From positions 528,501 to 592,500 of the forward strand of contig NZ_LT629733.1 in assembly GCF_900104785.1 (NCBI RefSeq): a stretch of 64,000 nucleotides of DNA. Reading direction: 5' to 3'. The translations under genes were made by a program, and so were the position numbers. This document shows positions 1-9,738 of this stretch, piece by piece. The DNA is from Formosa sp. Hel1_31_208 (GTDB lineage: Bacteria; Bacteroidota; Bacteroidia; Flavobacteriales; Flavobacteriaceae). Under the pieces are notes generated by a model that was not told where the DNA came from, searched no databases, and worked only from the letters and a program-made list of their open reading frames with translations. The first letter of the stretch is position 1. Each line of letters begins with the position of its first letter.

Positions 1-1899
1 TCTCCTGAAGGCACAGGTTGTACTTCGGCTACGTTTAACTTGCCTTTTTCTACCGATGGCACTACCGATAGTGGTGTGCAGGGCGGGTGCAGGTTATCTG
101 GACTTGATCAATTTTTTACATGGACAGCCACCGAAACTGGTTTGTATTTCTCATCACAAAGCCCTGGTAATCCTGGTTTAGTAGTTTGGGATGCAACTGG
201 AACAATAGAAATTGCATGTACCGATACATTTGCAACCACAACTATTAGCGGCTGGAATGTTGGTGATAATCTTATCTTACAAATCTATGATTTCGAGGGC
301 ACAGCACTTTCAGACGTAGCTTTTTGTTTAGAAGCCATAGACTATATAGTACCTCCGCCAGTTCCTGTTACATTTACATCTTCAACTTCTGGAACATCTG
401 GTCAATATAAAATAGGTGCTTTCGATATGAATGGTGACTTTTTAGACGACTTGGTTTCTATTTCATCAGACAATGTCAATATTAGAGAACAGCTTCCTGC
501 AGGTGGCTTTACAACAAAAAATATTCCTACATCAAATGCTGACTATGTTCCAACCTGGAGCTTAGCTGCAGCAGATTACGACCGAAATGGGTATACAGAC
601 TTATTATATGGAAATGGGTCTGGTGTCACTTTTATGAGAGCCAATAACACGGGTACAGGATTTACTGAAATTTCTGGTCCAGAATATGTGTTTTCTCAAA
701 GGTCGAATTTTATAGACATCAATAATGATGGAAACCTCGATGCCTTTGTATGTCATGATGTAGCACCAAATGTTTACTACCTTAATGATGGTAGTGGAAA
801 TTTAACCTTTAATCAAGGTGGATTAGGCGATTATCCTTCAGGCGGAAATTACGGTTCTATTTGGATTGACTATGATAACGATAGAGATATGGACATGTTT
901 ATTGCGAAGTGTGGAGGAGAAACTGCACGAAGAATAAATCAAATGTTTACTAACGATGGAAATGAAAATTATACTGAAAACGCTGCTGCAATTGGTTTAG
1001 CCGATGATATGCAAACCTGGTCGGCCGCTTGGGGTGATTTCGATGGTGATGGTGATATGGATGTATTTGTTGGTGCAAGTTCGGGACCTCATAAATTGAT
1101 GATTAACAATAACGGGGTTTTTGCTGATGTCACTGGGGCTTCCGGAATAAGTGCTCTTACTAGTAATTCTACGGAAACAGTTACTTTCGATTTTGATAAT
1201 GATGGGAATCTAGATTTAGTGTCGGGAGGTAATATTTTATTTGGAAAAGGAGATATGACTTTTGATGTGTATCCTGGTGTTTTTCCGGGCTCTGGTGCTT
1301 ATGGTGATTTAAATAATGACGGCTATATTGATGCTTTTAATTCTGGAAGCATTTTTATCAATAATGCTGAAAGTAATAATAATTGGATTAAAGTTCACAC
1401 GATTGGAACCATTAGCAATATCAATGGAATTGGAGCTCGAGTAGAGGTTCATACTAATGCTGGCATCAAAATTAGAGATGTAAAAAGTGGTGATGGTTTT
1501 AGATACATGAATTCTTTAAATACTCATATTGGTATAGGTACCGAAACCACAATTAACTCTGTTGTTATTTACTGGCCATCTGGTACTATAGATACGATAT
1601 CAAATCCTGATATTAATGATACACTCGAAGTTGTTGAAGGGGCAACTCTTAGCTTAGAAAATTCTTTAACAGATAAGCTAATCATTTATCCAAATCCCGT
1701 GAAAGACATTTTAAATGTTGAGTTTCTAGAATTAAATGCTTCAACAATATATACAATCTTCGATATTACAGGTAAACGGGTGTTGAATTCTAAACTACAA
1801 TCCACGACTATTGATGTCTCAAATCTTAGTCCAGGAAATTATATATTACGCATCGTTTCGGGCACTTCGATACAAAGTCAGAAGTTTATCAAAAACTAA
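1..1899 (+). CDS. Secreted FG-GAP/VCBS repeat protein with ASPIC/UnbV and T9SS sorting domain (5' truncated by window)
   Basis: The frame is open from base 1, so the N-terminus and signal peptide lie outside the window; the TTG at 40 is only an internal codon. The body carries repeated FG-GAP/EF-loop-like Ca-binding motifs of the D-x-[DN]-x-[DN]-G type (for example DYDRNGYTD, DINNDGNLD, DFDGDGDMD), as in seven-bladed integrin-like propellers. An ASPIC/UnbV domain (CRTAC1-like) covers roughly nt 1378-1650. The last ~75 residues (from nt 1678, YPNPVKDIL, ending in a KFIKN tail) match a T9SS type A sorting domain, so the protein should be exported through the outer membrane and surface-attached or released. 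The next gene is a close paralogue. Ligand and exact role are unknown. A rho-independent terminator follows. Confidence 0.9.
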   Translation, partial: SPEGTGCTSATFNLPFSTDGTTDSGVQGGCRLSGLDQFFTWTATETGLYFSSQSPGNPGLVVWDATGTIEIACTDTFATTTISGWNVGDNLILQIYDFEGTALSDVAFCLEAIDYIVPPPVPVTFTSSTSGTSGQYKIGAFDMNGDFLDDLVSISSDNVNIREQLPAGGFTTKNIPTSNADYVPTWSLAAADYDRNGYTDLLYGNGSGVTFMRANNTGTGFTEISGPEYVFSQRSNFIDINNDGNLDAFVCHDVAPNVYYLNDGSGNLTFNQGGLGDYPSGGNYGSIWIDYDNDRDMDMFIAKCGGETARRINQMFTNDGNENYTENAAAIGLADDMQTWSAAWGDFDGDGDMDVFVGASSGPHKLMINNNGVFADVTGASGISALTSNSTETVTFDFDNDGNLDLVSGGNILFGKGDMTFDVYPGVFPGSGAYGDLNNDGYIDAFNSGSIFINNAESNNNWIKVHTIGTISNINGIGARVEVHTNAGIKIRDVKSGDGFRYMNSLNTHIGIGTETTINSVVIYWPSGTIDTISNPDINDTLEVVEGATLSLENSLTDKLIIYPNPVKDILNVEFLELNASTIYTIFDITGKRVLNSKLQSTTIDVSNLSPGNYILRIVSGTSIQSQKFIKN

Positions 1900-1901
1900 A
1901 T

Positions 1902-1939
1902 AAAAAAGCCTCTAAAGTAATAAATTAGAGGCTTTTTTA
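1902..1939 (+). terminator. Rho-independent terminator after first FG-GAP gene
   Basis: Inverted repeat AAAAAAGCCTCT / AGAGGCTTTTTT with a 13-nt loop, ending in a T run, begins 3 nt after the stop codon. Confidence 0.9.
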
Positions 1940-1978
1940 TTACTTTTATGCACTTTCTTGAATTTTTAAGCTAAATCT

Positions 1979-4402
1979 ATGAAAAAAATTACTTTATTGC
2001 TTTTTGTATTAAGCGCTTTCTGTGGTTTTTCACAAACACTAAATCAACCTGCTAACTGGCCTAATAATAATTGGTCTATTACAGGTAACTATATAGCAAC
2101 ATCAGATGCCTTTGAAGCGAATCCAACTGTGGATAACAGCTTTGCTTTTGACGACGATGATGCCGGAAACAATCATGCAGATACCATCGCGGCAGAATCT
2201 CCAACTATAAACCTAACAGCAGCTTCTGCCTCTGGAGAAAACTGGATTAGTGTGGGATCTAGCTATGTTTTTCATTCACTTGGAGGATTATTGCAATTGC
2301 AATATTGGGATGCTGATGCAAATAATTGGATTGTTTGGGGGTCAACCCTTTCGGGGACAACAACTAATGTTAACGATAATTTTTGCTCGGGAAATCCTGT
2401 AGGATTTACATCTGACATTTTAGATATTTCATCCTTTAGTGCAAACCAATTAACAAATTTTAGATATAGAATTTCATATGATGATTCACCCGTAGGTGGA
2501 TTTTGGGATTGGGGATTTTGTTTTCAGTCTCCAACAATAAGCTCACAAACAGCTCCAGCCTGTCCTAATATTACAAGCCTCTCTGCTTCTAATGTAAATA
2601 TGGATTCCGTTGAGCTATATTGGCAAGCTGGAAGTAGCGAAACAAGTTGGGAAGTTGTTTTACAAAGTCCTGGCCTAGGTATCCCTAGTGGTTCTGGAAC
2701 AGCAACCTCATCTAATAACCCATATTCAATCTCTAGTTTAACTCCGGGAACATCTTACGAAGTATATGTTAGAGGTTATTGTGGTGGAACAGACTACAGT
2801 AATTGGGTTGGTCCACTTACGTTTACAACCTTATCACCAGCAAGAGTAAACTTCATCACTGAACCTATGCCGATTAGCGGTTATGATTTAACGGTTGTTG
2901 ATATGAATGGTGATCACTTAGATGATATTGTTTCTGTAACCAATACCAACGTTAATATTCATTATCAATTAATGGGAGGTGGATTCAACGAAGTCAATAT
3001 TACAACACCCAATGCCAATTATATGCCTACATGGAGTATGGCTGCGGCAGATTATGACAGAAATGGTTATACGGATTTGCTTTATGGAAATGGCTCAGGT
3101 GTCACTTTTATGAGAGCAAATAATACAGGTACCGGATTTACTGAAAGCTCTGGTTCACAATACGTATTTTCTCAGAGATCCAATTTTGCAGACATTAATA
3201 ATGATGGGCACTTAGACGCCTTTGTATGTCATGATGTTGCCCCTAACGTCTATTATATCAATGATGGTTCGGGTAACTTAACCTTCTATCAGTCAAATGT
3301 GACTGCAGGAGCTCCTGTAAACCTAGGTGATTATCCTTCTGGAGGGAATTATGGGTCTATTTGGATTGATTATGACAATGATAGAGACTTAGACATGTTT
3401 ATCGCGAAATGTGGTGGTGAAACTGATAGAAGAAGAAATAATATGTTAACTAATAATGGAGATGGAACATATACTGAAAATGCTGCCGCTTTAGGATTAG
3501 ATGATCCTATGCAAACATGGTCATCATCATGGGGAGATTATGATAATGATGGTGATATGGATTTATTCGTTGGTGCAAGTTCAGGAGGTCATAAATTACT
3601 AAGAAATGATGGAAGCGGAACATTCGTCGATGTCACTGCTGGAGCTAATGTGAGTTCAGCACCTACTGGTCATGAAAACGTCAGCCATGACTTTGATAAT
3701 GATGGCTTTTTAGACATCGCCTGTAATGGGACAATTATGTATGGTAAAGGTGATATGACTTTTGAGGATTTAGATTCCAGTCAAATAGACTACAAAAATG
3801 GATCTTTTGGTGATCTAAATAACGATGGTTTCATTGACACCTATTACAATGGAATCTTATATAGAAATGCGACAACGCCAAACAACTGGATCAAAATAAA
3901 TACCGTTGGTGTAGTAAGCAATATTGATGGTATTGGAGCAAGAGTAGAATTGTATACAAACGCTGGTGTCCAGGTTAGAGATGTTAGAAGCGGTGAAGGT
4001 TTTGAGTATATGAGTACTATGAATACACACTTTGGAATTGGGACAGAAACCACAATTAATAGTATCGTAATCTACTGGCCTTCCGGAATTATTGATACAG
4101 TCAACAATCCAACAATAAACACGCCTATTGAAGTTGTTGAAGGCGCTACACTTAGCTTGGAAAACTCATTTGTGAATGATTTGGTCATCTATCCAAACCC
4201 AACGAAAGTTTTATTAAACATCTCATCAACTGATAATTTAACTGATGCAATTTACACGATATTTGATATCAATGGAAAACGCATTATGAATGCTAAATTA
4301 ACTCAGAACACAATTGATGTTAGTGAATTAACAACTGGAAATTACATTTTACGTATTGTTTCTGGAAACAGTATTAAAAGTCAAAAATTTATCAAGCAAT
4401 AA
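1979..4402 (+). CDS. Secreted FN3 + FG-GAP + ASPIC/UnbV protein with T9SS sorting domain
   Basis: 807 aa. A Sec signal peptide (MKKITLLLFVLSAFCGFSQ) fixes the ATG start. Residues ~20-190 form an N-terminal region resembling cleaved-adhesin-like beta modules. A fibronectin type III domain follows at ~193-285 (YEVYVRGYCGG...WVGPLTF). FG-GAP/VCBS repeats with Ca-loop motifs (DYDRNGYTD, DINNDGHLD, DYDNDGDMD, DLNNDGFID) span ~300-625, ASPIC/UnbV ~635-725, and a T9SS type A C-terminal domain starts at YPNPTKVLL. From the FG-GAP region onward it is highly similar to the upstream gene, with identical stretches such as RNGYTDLLYGNGSGVTF, which points to tandem duplication. It is likely a surface or secreted binding protein; the ligand is unknown. 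It has its own terminator, so it probably forms a separate transcription unit. Confidence 0.92.
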   Translation: MKKITLLLFVLSAFCGFSQTLNQPANWPNNNWSITGNYIATSDAFEANPTVDNSFAFDDDDAGNNHADTIAAESPTINLTAASASGENWISVGSSYVFHSLGGLLQLQYWDADANNWIVWGSTLSGTTTNVNDNFCSGNPVGFTSDILDISSFSANQLTNFRYRISYDDSPVGGFWDWGFCFQSPTISSQTAPACPNITSLSASNVNMDSVELYWQAGSSETSWEVVLQSPGLGIPSGSGTATSSNNPYSISSLTPGTSYEVYVRGYCGGTDYSNWVGPLTFTTLSPARVNFITEPMPISGYDLTVVDMNGDHLDDIVSVTNTNVNIHYQLMGGGFNEVNITTPNANYMPTWSMAAADYDRNGYTDLLYGNGSGVTFMRANNTGTGFTESSGSQYVFSQRSNFADINNDGHLDAFVCHDVAPNVYYINDGSGNLTFYQSNVTAGAPVNLGDYPSGGNYGSIWIDYDNDRDLDMFIAKCGGETDRRRNNMLTNNGDGTYTENAAALGLDDPMQTWSSSWGDYDNDGDMDLFVGASSGGHKLLRNDGSGTFVDVTAGANVSSAPTGHENVSHDFDNDGFLDIACNGTIMYGKGDMTFEDLDSSQIDYKNGSFGDLNNDGFIDTYYNGILYRNATTPNNWIKINTVGVVSNIDGIGARVELYTNAGVQVRDVRSGEGFEYMSTMNTHFGIGTETTINSIVIYWPSGIIDTVNNPTINTPIEVVEGATLSLENSFVNDLVIYPNPTKVLLNISSTDNLTDAIYTIFDINGKRIMNAKLTQNTIDVSELTTGNYILRIVSGNSIKSQKFIKQ

Positions 4403-4421
4403 ACAATCTTAATGATATATT

Positions 4422-4459
4422 AAAAAAGCTTCTACTTCTAAATGTAGAGGCTTTTTTTG
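4422..4459 (+). terminator. Rho-independent terminator after second FG-GAP gene
   Basis: AAAAAAGCTTCTAC / GTAGAGGCTTTTTT stem with an 8-nt loop and T run. Its layout is nearly the same as the terminator of the upstream paralogue. Confidence 0.88.
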
Positions 4460-4497
4460 TTTATTTTTGAATCACAACTTATTAAGAGATGCGCATT

Positions 4498-6666
4498 ATG
4501 AAAAAAACTTCATTATTACTAATTGCTATAATTGTATTTAGTGCTTGCAAAGAAGAGGTTAAAGAAAAAAACATTGACATTGTGGTTAATTATCCCGAAA
4601 CTAAAAAAGTTGATACTGTAACCAATTATTTTGGTACAGATGTTAAAGACCCCTACAGATGGTTAGAAGACGATAGAAGTGATGATACAGAAGCCTGGGT
4701 GAAATCTCAAAATGAAGCTACGTATGGGTATTTAGATAACATCCCATATCGTGAAGAATTAAAAGAGCGTTTGTCTAAATTATGGAATTATGAAAAAGTA
4801 GGAGCACCATTCAAAGAAGGAGATTACACGTATTTCTATAAAAATAATGGACTGCAAAATCAATATGTAATCTATCGTTATAAAACTGGTGAAAACCCAA
4901 GTACAGCTCAAGTGTTTCTTGATCCTAACACGTTTAAAGAAGATGGAACAATCTCACTAGGAGGCGCTAGTTTCTCTAAAAACGGTAAAATTTTAGCCTA
5001 TGCCATTTCTGAAGGCGGAAGTGATTGGAGGAAAATTTTAGTTATGGATACCGAAAACTTAAAAATTGTAGAAGATACCATAGTTGACATTAAATTTAGT
5101 GGAATGTCTTGGTATAAAAATGAAGGTTTTTATTACTCAAGCTATGACAAACCTGAAGGAAGTGAACTATCGGCAAAAACCGATCAACACAAGGTTTATT
5201 ATCACAAACTTGGAACATCTCAAAAAGATGATCAATTAATTTTCGGAGGAATACCTTCAGAAAAACATAGGTATATTGGAGCGAGTGTAACAGAAGATGA
5301 TAACTATTTATTAATCTCTGCAAGCGTATCGACCTCTGGAAACAAATTGTTCATGAAAGACTTAACGAAACCAAATAGCCCATTAGTAACCATTTTAGAT
5401 GACACCGAGAGCGATACATACGTTATTGAAAACGATGGTAGTAAACTGTTTTTAGTGACCAATCTTAATGCCCCTAACAAGAAAATTGTGACCGTTGATG
5501 CCTCAAATCCAACACCTGATAAATGGGTTGATTTTATTCCTGAAACTAAGAATGTATTAAGTCCGTCAGCGGGTGGAGGTTATTTCTTTACTGAATATAT
5601 GGTCGATGCTGTTTCTAAAGTAATGCAATATGACTATAACGGAAATCTTGTAAGAGAAGTAGAACTTCCAGGTATTGGTAGTGTAGGAGGTTTTGGTGCT
5701 AAAAAAGAAGACACAGACCTATATTACTCATTTACAAACTACGTCACTCCAGGAAGTATTTACAAATATGATATCAAAAATGGGACTTCAGAATTATTTA
5801 ATAAACCAACCATTGATTTCAATCCAGAGGATTACGAAAGTAAACAAGTGTTTTATAATTCTAAAGACGGGACAAAGATCCCAATGATCATCACACATAA
5901 AAAAGGCTTAAAACTTAACGGAAAGAATCCAACTATTCTTTATGGTTATGGTGGGTTCAATATTAGTTTAACGCCTTCATTTAGTATCGCCAATGCGGTA
6001 TGGATGGAGCAGGGCGGTATTTACGCAGTACCTAACCTTCGCGGTGGCGGTGAATATGGTAAGGCATGGCATGATGCTGGCACACAAATGAAAAAACAAA
6101 ATGTGTTTGATGACTTTATTGCTGCTGGTGAATACCTTATCGAAAATAATTACACATCCAGTGATTTCTTAGCTATTAGAGGCGGTTCTAATGGAGGATT
6201 ATTGGTTGGTGCAGCAATGACTCAGCGTCCAGATTTAATGAAAGTGGCACTGCCTGCTGTTGGCGTATTAGACATGCTGCGTTATCACACATTTACAGCT
6301 GGTGCTGGTTGGGCTTACGACTACGGTACATCAGAAGATAATAAAGAAATGTTTGAATATCTTAAAGGGTATTCTCCAGTTCACAATGTCAAAGAAGGTA
6401 TTGAATACCCTGCGACTTTGGTAACCACTGGTGATCATGACGATCGCGTAGTACCTGCTCATAGTTTTAAATTTGCAGCCGAATTACAGGACAAACAAAC
6501 GGGTAATAATCCAACATTAATTCGCATAGAGACTGATGCTGGTCATGGCGCCGGAACACCCGTTAGTAAAACCATAGAGCAATATGCAGATATTTTTGGG
6601 TTTACACTTTACAACATGGGTTTTGACGTATTACCAAGCAAAACCAAAGAAAAAATAAAAGGATAA
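4498..6666 (+). CDS. Prolyl oligopeptidase family serine peptidase (lipoprotein)
   Basis: Family S9A peptidase that cleaves proline-containing peptides. ATG codons occur at 4489 and 4498; 4498 is preferred because it gives a canonical lipoprotein leader ([17 protein letters not shown], lipobox VFSAC), although 4489 remains possible. The N-terminal seven-bladed propeller domain begins near DPYRWLEDD and runs to ~residue 430. The alpha/beta-hydrolase domain carries the nucleophile in GGSNGG (Ser564), the acid in the DHDDRVVP segment (~646-653) and the catalytic His683 in AGHGAG. Length (~722 aa) is normal for the family. It should sit in the periplasm or on the envelope and take part in peptide breakdown. 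It is a monocistronic gene closed by a terminator. Confidence 0.93.
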   Translation: MKKTSLLLIAIIVFSACKEEVKEKNIDIVVNYPETKKVDTVTNYFGTDVKDPYRWLEDDRSDDTEAWVKSQNEATYGYLDNIPYREELKERLSKLWNYEKVGAPFKEGDYTYFYKNNGLQNQYVIYRYKTGENPSTAQVFLDPNTFKEDGTISLGGASFSKNGKILAYAISEGGSDWRKILVMDTENLKIVEDTIVDIKFSGMSWYKNEGFYYSSYDKPEGSELSAKTDQHKVYYHKLGTSQKDDQLIFGGIPSEKHRYIGASVTEDDNYLLISASVSTSGNKLFMKDLTKPNSPLVTILDDTESDTYVIENDGSKLFLVTNLNAPNKKIVTVDASNPTPDKWVDFIPETKNVLSPSAGGGYFFTEYMVDAVSKVMQYDYNGNLVREVELPGIGSVGGFGAKKEDTDLYYSFTNYVTPGSIYKYDIKNGTSELFNKPTIDFNPEDYESKQVFYNSKDGTKIPMIITHKKGLKLNGKNPTILYGYGGFNISLTPSFSIANAVWMEQGGIYAVPNLRGGGEYGKAWHDAGTQMKKQNVFDDFIAAGEYLIENNYTSSDFLAIRGGSNGGLLVGAAMTQRPDLMKVALPAVGVLDMLRYHTFTAGAGWAYDYGTSEDNKEMFEYLKGYSPVHNVKEGIEYPATLVTTGDHDDRVVPAHSFKFAAELQDKQTGNNPTLIRIETDAGHGAGTPVSKTIEQYADIFGFTLYNMGFDVLPSKTKEKIKG

Positions 6667-6683
6667 TTACTGTCTATGTATAT

Positions 6684-6717
6684 TAAAAAGTCGCTCAAAC
6701 TAGAGCGACTTTTTTTA
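6684..6717 (+). terminator. Rho-independent terminator after prolyl oligopeptidase
   Basis: AAAAAGTCGCTC / GAGCGACTTTTT stem, 6-nt loop, T7 run. It lies inside the longest reading of the next ORF, which argues that the downstream gene starts later, at 6736. Confidence 0.9.
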
Positions 6718-6720
6718 GAG

Positions 6721-6729
6721 TATTTTTGC
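6721..6729 (+). promoter_or_regulatory. Bacteroidetes -7 promoter element of ABC ATPase gene
   Basis: TATTTTTGC matches the Bacteroidetes sigma -7 consensus TAnnTTTGC. It sits directly after a terminator and only 6 nt before the ATG at 6736, implying a leaderless or nearly leaderless mRNA. Confidence 0.6.
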
Positions 6730-6735
6730 AACGCT

Positions 6736-7647
6736 ATGCTCAATGTAAAAAACCTTAATTTCTCATATAATAAAACAGCTGTTTTAAATGACGTTTCCTT
6801 TCGCGTTCAACGAGGAGAAAACATAGCGATAATTGGCGAAAGCGGATCTGGAAAGAGTACCTTGCTCAAGGTGTTATATGGGGAATATGATCTAAATTCA
6901 GGGAGCATTCTATGGAACAACACAGAAATTCTAGGTCCGAAATATAATCTAGTTGTTGGTTATGACTTTATGAAGTATGTCGCTCAAGAATTTGATCTAA
7001 TGCCCTACATTTCAGTAGAAGAAAACGTAGGTAAATTTTTGTCTAATTTCTTTCCTGAAGAAAAACAACAACGCACAGCCGAGTTACTGGAAGTCGTCGA
7101 GCTTAAAGCATTTGCAAAAACCAAGGTGAAGAACTTGTCTGGCGGACAAAAACAACGTGTCGCACTTGCCAGAGCCTTAGCGAAACAACCCGAAATCATC
7201 TTACTCGACGAGCCCTTCAGCCATATAGATAATTTTAAAAAACAGTCGCTCCGAAGAAGTGTCTTTAAATATCTAAAAACTAAAAATATCACCTGTATTG
7301 TGGCTACTCATGATAAGGATGATGTGCTAGGATTTGCTGATCATATGATAGTATTGAATAATCAGAAAATTGAAGCATATGATACTCCACAACACTTATT
7401 TAGTCATCCAAAAACACCGTTAATCGCTTCTTTTTTTGGCCAATTCAATGTGATTGATGGTATTATCGTTTATGCACATCAACTCAAATTGGTAGAACAC
7501 TCTCAATTAAAAGTAAAGGTGGTCAAAAGCTATTTTAATGGCGCCACGTATTTAATTGAAGCAACTTTAAACGATGAAACTATCTTCTTTGAAAGTGATG
7601 CTGAACTTGCCAATAGTACCGCTGTTTTTTTAAAGCTTAACACATAA
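6736..7647 (+). CDS. ABC transporter ATP-binding protein
   Basis: 303 aa from the ATG at 6736; an in-frame upstream start at 6676 is rejected because it would run through the preceding terminator and the promoter. The nucleotide-binding domain has Walker A GESGSGKST, signature LSGGQKQR, Walker B IILLDEP and H-loop ATHD, in the right order over residues ~1-215. The C-terminal ~80 residues resemble the accessory beta domain of importer ATPases (MalK/PotA-like), so it is possibly an importer subunit. No permease or binding protein is adjacent, so the substrate is unknown. Its 3' end overlaps the convergent phosphopantetheinyl transferase gene by 11 bp. Confidence 0.88.
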   Translation: MLNVKNLNFSYNKTAVLNDVSFRVQRGENIAIIGESGSGKSTLLKVLYGEYDLNSGSILWNNTEILGPKYNLVVGYDFMKYVAQEFDLMPYISVEENVGKFLSNFFPEEKQQRTAELLEVVELKAFAKTKVKNLSGGQKQRVALARALAKQPEIILLDEPFSHIDNFKKQSLRRSVFKYLKTKNITCIVATHDKDDVLGFADHMIVLNNQKIEAYDTPQHLFSHPKTPLIASFFGQFNVIDGIIVYAHQLKLVEHSQLKVKVVKSYFNGATYLIEATLNDETIFFESDAELANSTAVFLKLNT

Positions 7648-8212
7648 CGTACCCAGAATATCGTCCGCAATGTGTCAGTGAAAATTGAAGAGGTAATTTT
7701 TGAAAATTGTTAAACACTTGTGGCACTCCAAATTTGGTTTTTCGGATATTTAATGCCTGATAATCCAGTTGTTCGCTCTGAGAGATTGTTCTTAACAATT
7801 TCTGTTTCAACTGGGAACTTTGTGAGGTATAGGAAGAGATTTCAGATTTAAAAATCGAACTGTATAAGGTTTTACATGATTCTGGCTGTGCAATCGTATA
7901 AACATAATCTTCAGTAATCGTTGAACGCGCATCATAGTGATTACTGTCAATTCTTACATCGCCTTTTTCTTCGGAAATGAGATTACACACCAAGCGTTTC
8001 GGATTAAAAAAAACCTCACCAAACTGCTGAACATGAACTTTATAAGCTGCTTCTTTCATACTCCATAGCAACCATACCATTTGGTGCTGATTTTCCGAAG
8101 TAAGAATTAATGCTTGTTCTTTTTGTGTAAACACTTTATCAAAAAAACGAGGTCGACGCCAATCGCATGTGTTCGACATGTGCTGTAAATCGACAATATC
8201 ATTACCTATCAT
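7637..8212 (-). CDS. 4'-phosphopantetheinyl transferase (Sfp-type)
   Basis: 191 aa. It transfers phosphopantetheine from CoA to an acyl carrier protein. Visible Sfp-superfamily motifs are GNDIVDL near the N-terminus (Mg-binding Asp) and WSMKEAAYK (W-x-x-KEA-x-x-K, Mg and CoA binding). It is shorter than Sfp (~224 aa) but within the range of stand-alone bacterial members. Its start overlaps the ACP stop by 4 nt (ATGA), so it is translationally coupled to what is almost certainly its substrate. It is the last gene of the polyketide/fatty acid operon. Being dedicated rather than AcpS-like suggests that the pathway has its own carrier protein. Confidence 0.9.
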   Translation of the reverse strand: MIGNDIVDLQHMSNTCDWRRPRFFDKVFTQKEQALILTSENQHQMVWLLWSMKEAAYKVHVQQFGEVFFNPKRLVCNLISEEKGDVRIDSNHYDARSTITEDYVYTIAQPESCKTLYSSIFKSEISSYTSQSSQLKQKLLRTISQSEQLDYQALNIRKTKFGVPQVFNNFQKLPLQFSLTHCGRYSGYVMC

Positions 8213-8463
8213 TTTTCAGCTAATTTCTCATTCACGATTTCCATTGCCGCCTTAACCGAAGTCATTTTTTCCATATCATCATTTTCAATTCTAACATCAA
8301 ACTCATCTTCTACATCTAAAATCACATCAACAAGATTTGCTGAATTAATTTTTAAATCATTGATGAAGTCGGTGTCTTCAGATAGGTTTTGAAACGCCTC
8401 CTCATCTTGAATATAAGGTTGAACAATCGTTTTAAGTTTGGCAATAAGTTCGTCTTTGGTCAT
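8209..8463 (-). CDS. Acyl carrier protein of the type III PKS operon
   Basis: 84 aa acidic helical protein. The phosphopantetheine Ser is Ser41 in KINSANLVDV, a divergent form of the usual DSLD motif, followed by the acidic helix II (LDVEDEFDV) typical of ACPs. The gene lies between the ketosynthase (3-nt gap) and the phosphopantetheinyl transferase (4-nt overlap). The divergent Ser motif and this context indicate a pathway-specific carrier rather than the housekeeping AcpP. It should hold the growing acyl chain for the KS, DH and ER of this operon and may hand it to the type III PKS; that last step is inference. Confidence 0.9.
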   Translation of the reverse strand: MTKDELIAKLKTIVQPYIQDEEAFQNLSEDTDFINDLKINSANLVDVILDVEDEFDVRIENDDMEKMTSVKAAMEIVNEKLAEK

Positions 8464-8466
8464 AGT

Positions 8467-9738
8467 TTATTTATATCTCTTAAAGATAATACATGCATTG
8501 ACATCGCCAAAACCAAAACTGGCTTTTGCGGCAATGTTTATTTCAGAATTTAAAAACTGTCTCACGATTTTATCTTCGGAAATTAAGGTTGATATCTCCG
8601 AATGAATATCTTCACAATTGATATTTGGAACTATAAATTGATCCTTTAACTGAAGTACAGTTGCCACACTTTCAATACTTCCAGCTGCCGCTAAGCAATG
8701 ACCAACCATAGATTTTAACGAATTAATATATGGGAAGTCTGCACCTTTTCTATTAAGTGCTGTGGTCCAATTTTCAATTTCTAAACTGTCTTTTGAAGTG
8801 GCTGTTAGATGTCCGTTAATAGTATCAATGTCTGATGCCAAAATATTAGCATTTACAATCGCATCTTTAATACAACGTTGAACAGCTTCGGGGTTTGGAG
8901 CCGTCATGGTTCCACCATCTCGTTGGCCACCTGAGTTGATGTTTCCGCCCAAAACCTCAGCATAAATTGTCGCATTTCGTTCTAATGCACTTTCCAAAGA
9001 TTCCAAAACTAAAGCACCTGCACCAGCGCCTGGAACAAAACCAGAGGCACTTGCGCTCATTGGTCTCGATCCCTGTTTTGGTGAATCATTATGTTTATAA
9101 GTCATCACTCGCATGGCATCAAATCCGCCCCAGATATAAGGTCCATCGTCACTACAACTTCCAACGAGCATGCGTTTTGCCTGACCATTTTTGATGCGTT
9201 CGTAACCCATTAAAATGGCTTCGGTACCTGTGGTGCATGCTGAGGAATTAGTTGTCACTTGATTACCCAGTCCTAAAATTCCGCCTAGAAATGCGCTAAT
9301 GCCGCTCGCCATAGTTTGAACGACTACAGTACTTCCTAAGCGTTTGACTTGTTTATCATCCAGCTTATAAATAGCTTCTCTAAATTTCTCTACACCAGAT
9401 GTTCCTGTTCCAAATACGGTTCCGCTATCAAAATCTAATGACGTCTCTGGACCAATTGAAAATCCCGCATCTTTCCATGCATCTATTCCCGCCATACAAC
9501 CATACAGAATTCCCGAACTATCGAAGCCTCTTAATTGCAAAGGGGTCAGATACTCCAGTTTTTTTTCTTCAGAAATTTGAGGGATTCCTCCTATGCAACA
9601 CGAAAAATTTAAATCGGCTAATTTTTGGTGAAATGTGATTCCCGAATTTCCAGCTTTAATCGCTTTTGAAAAAGCTTCAACTCCAACACCATTTGGAGCA
9701 ACAACACCTAAACCTGTTATAACAACTCTATTTTTCAT
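8467..9738 (-). CDS. Beta-ketoacyl-ACP synthase (FabF/KAS II-like)
   Basis: 423 aa thiolase-fold condensing enzyme. The complete Cys-His-His triad is present: Cys168 in SSACTTG, His310 in NGHLTATSKDS and His347 in SMVGHCLAAAG, with Lys342 also conserved. The C-terminal GFGDVNACIIF matches the FabF glycine-rich end. The Thr-rich NGHLTATS replaces the FabF NAHGTST. It elongates acyl-ACP by Claisen condensation with malonyl-ACP. An active-site Cys is present, so this is not a chain-length factor. Start and stop are coupled to the dehydratase (ATGA) and ACP (3-nt gap). Presence in this operon points to a specialised chain rather than bulk fatty acid synthesis. Confidence 0.92.
   Translation of the reverse strand: MKNRVVITGLGVVAPNGVGVEAFSKAIKAGNSGITFHQKLADLNFSCCIGGIPQISEEKKLEYLTPLQLRGFDSSGILYGCMAGIDAWKDAGFSIGPETSLDFDSGTVFGTGTSGVEKFREAIYKLDDKQVKRLGSTVVVQTMASGISAFLGGILGLGNQVTTNSSACTTGTEAILMGYERIKNGQAKRMLVGSCSDDGPYIWGGFDAMRVMTYKHNDSPKQGSRPMSASASGFVPGAGAGALVLESLESALERNATIYAEVLGGNINSGGQRDGGTMTAPNPEAVQRCIKDAIVNANILASDIDTINGHLTATSKDSLEIENWTTALNRKGADFPYINSLKSMVGHCLAAAGSIESVATVLQLKDQFIVPNINCEDIHSEISTLISEDKIVRQFLNSEINIAAKASFGFGDVNACIIFKRYK

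Noticed and set aside
6676..6735. Upstream extension of the ABC ATPase frame (ATG/ATA-like start at 6676)
   Set aside because: It runs through a strong terminator hairpin and the -7 box; the domain starts at MLNVKNL (6736).
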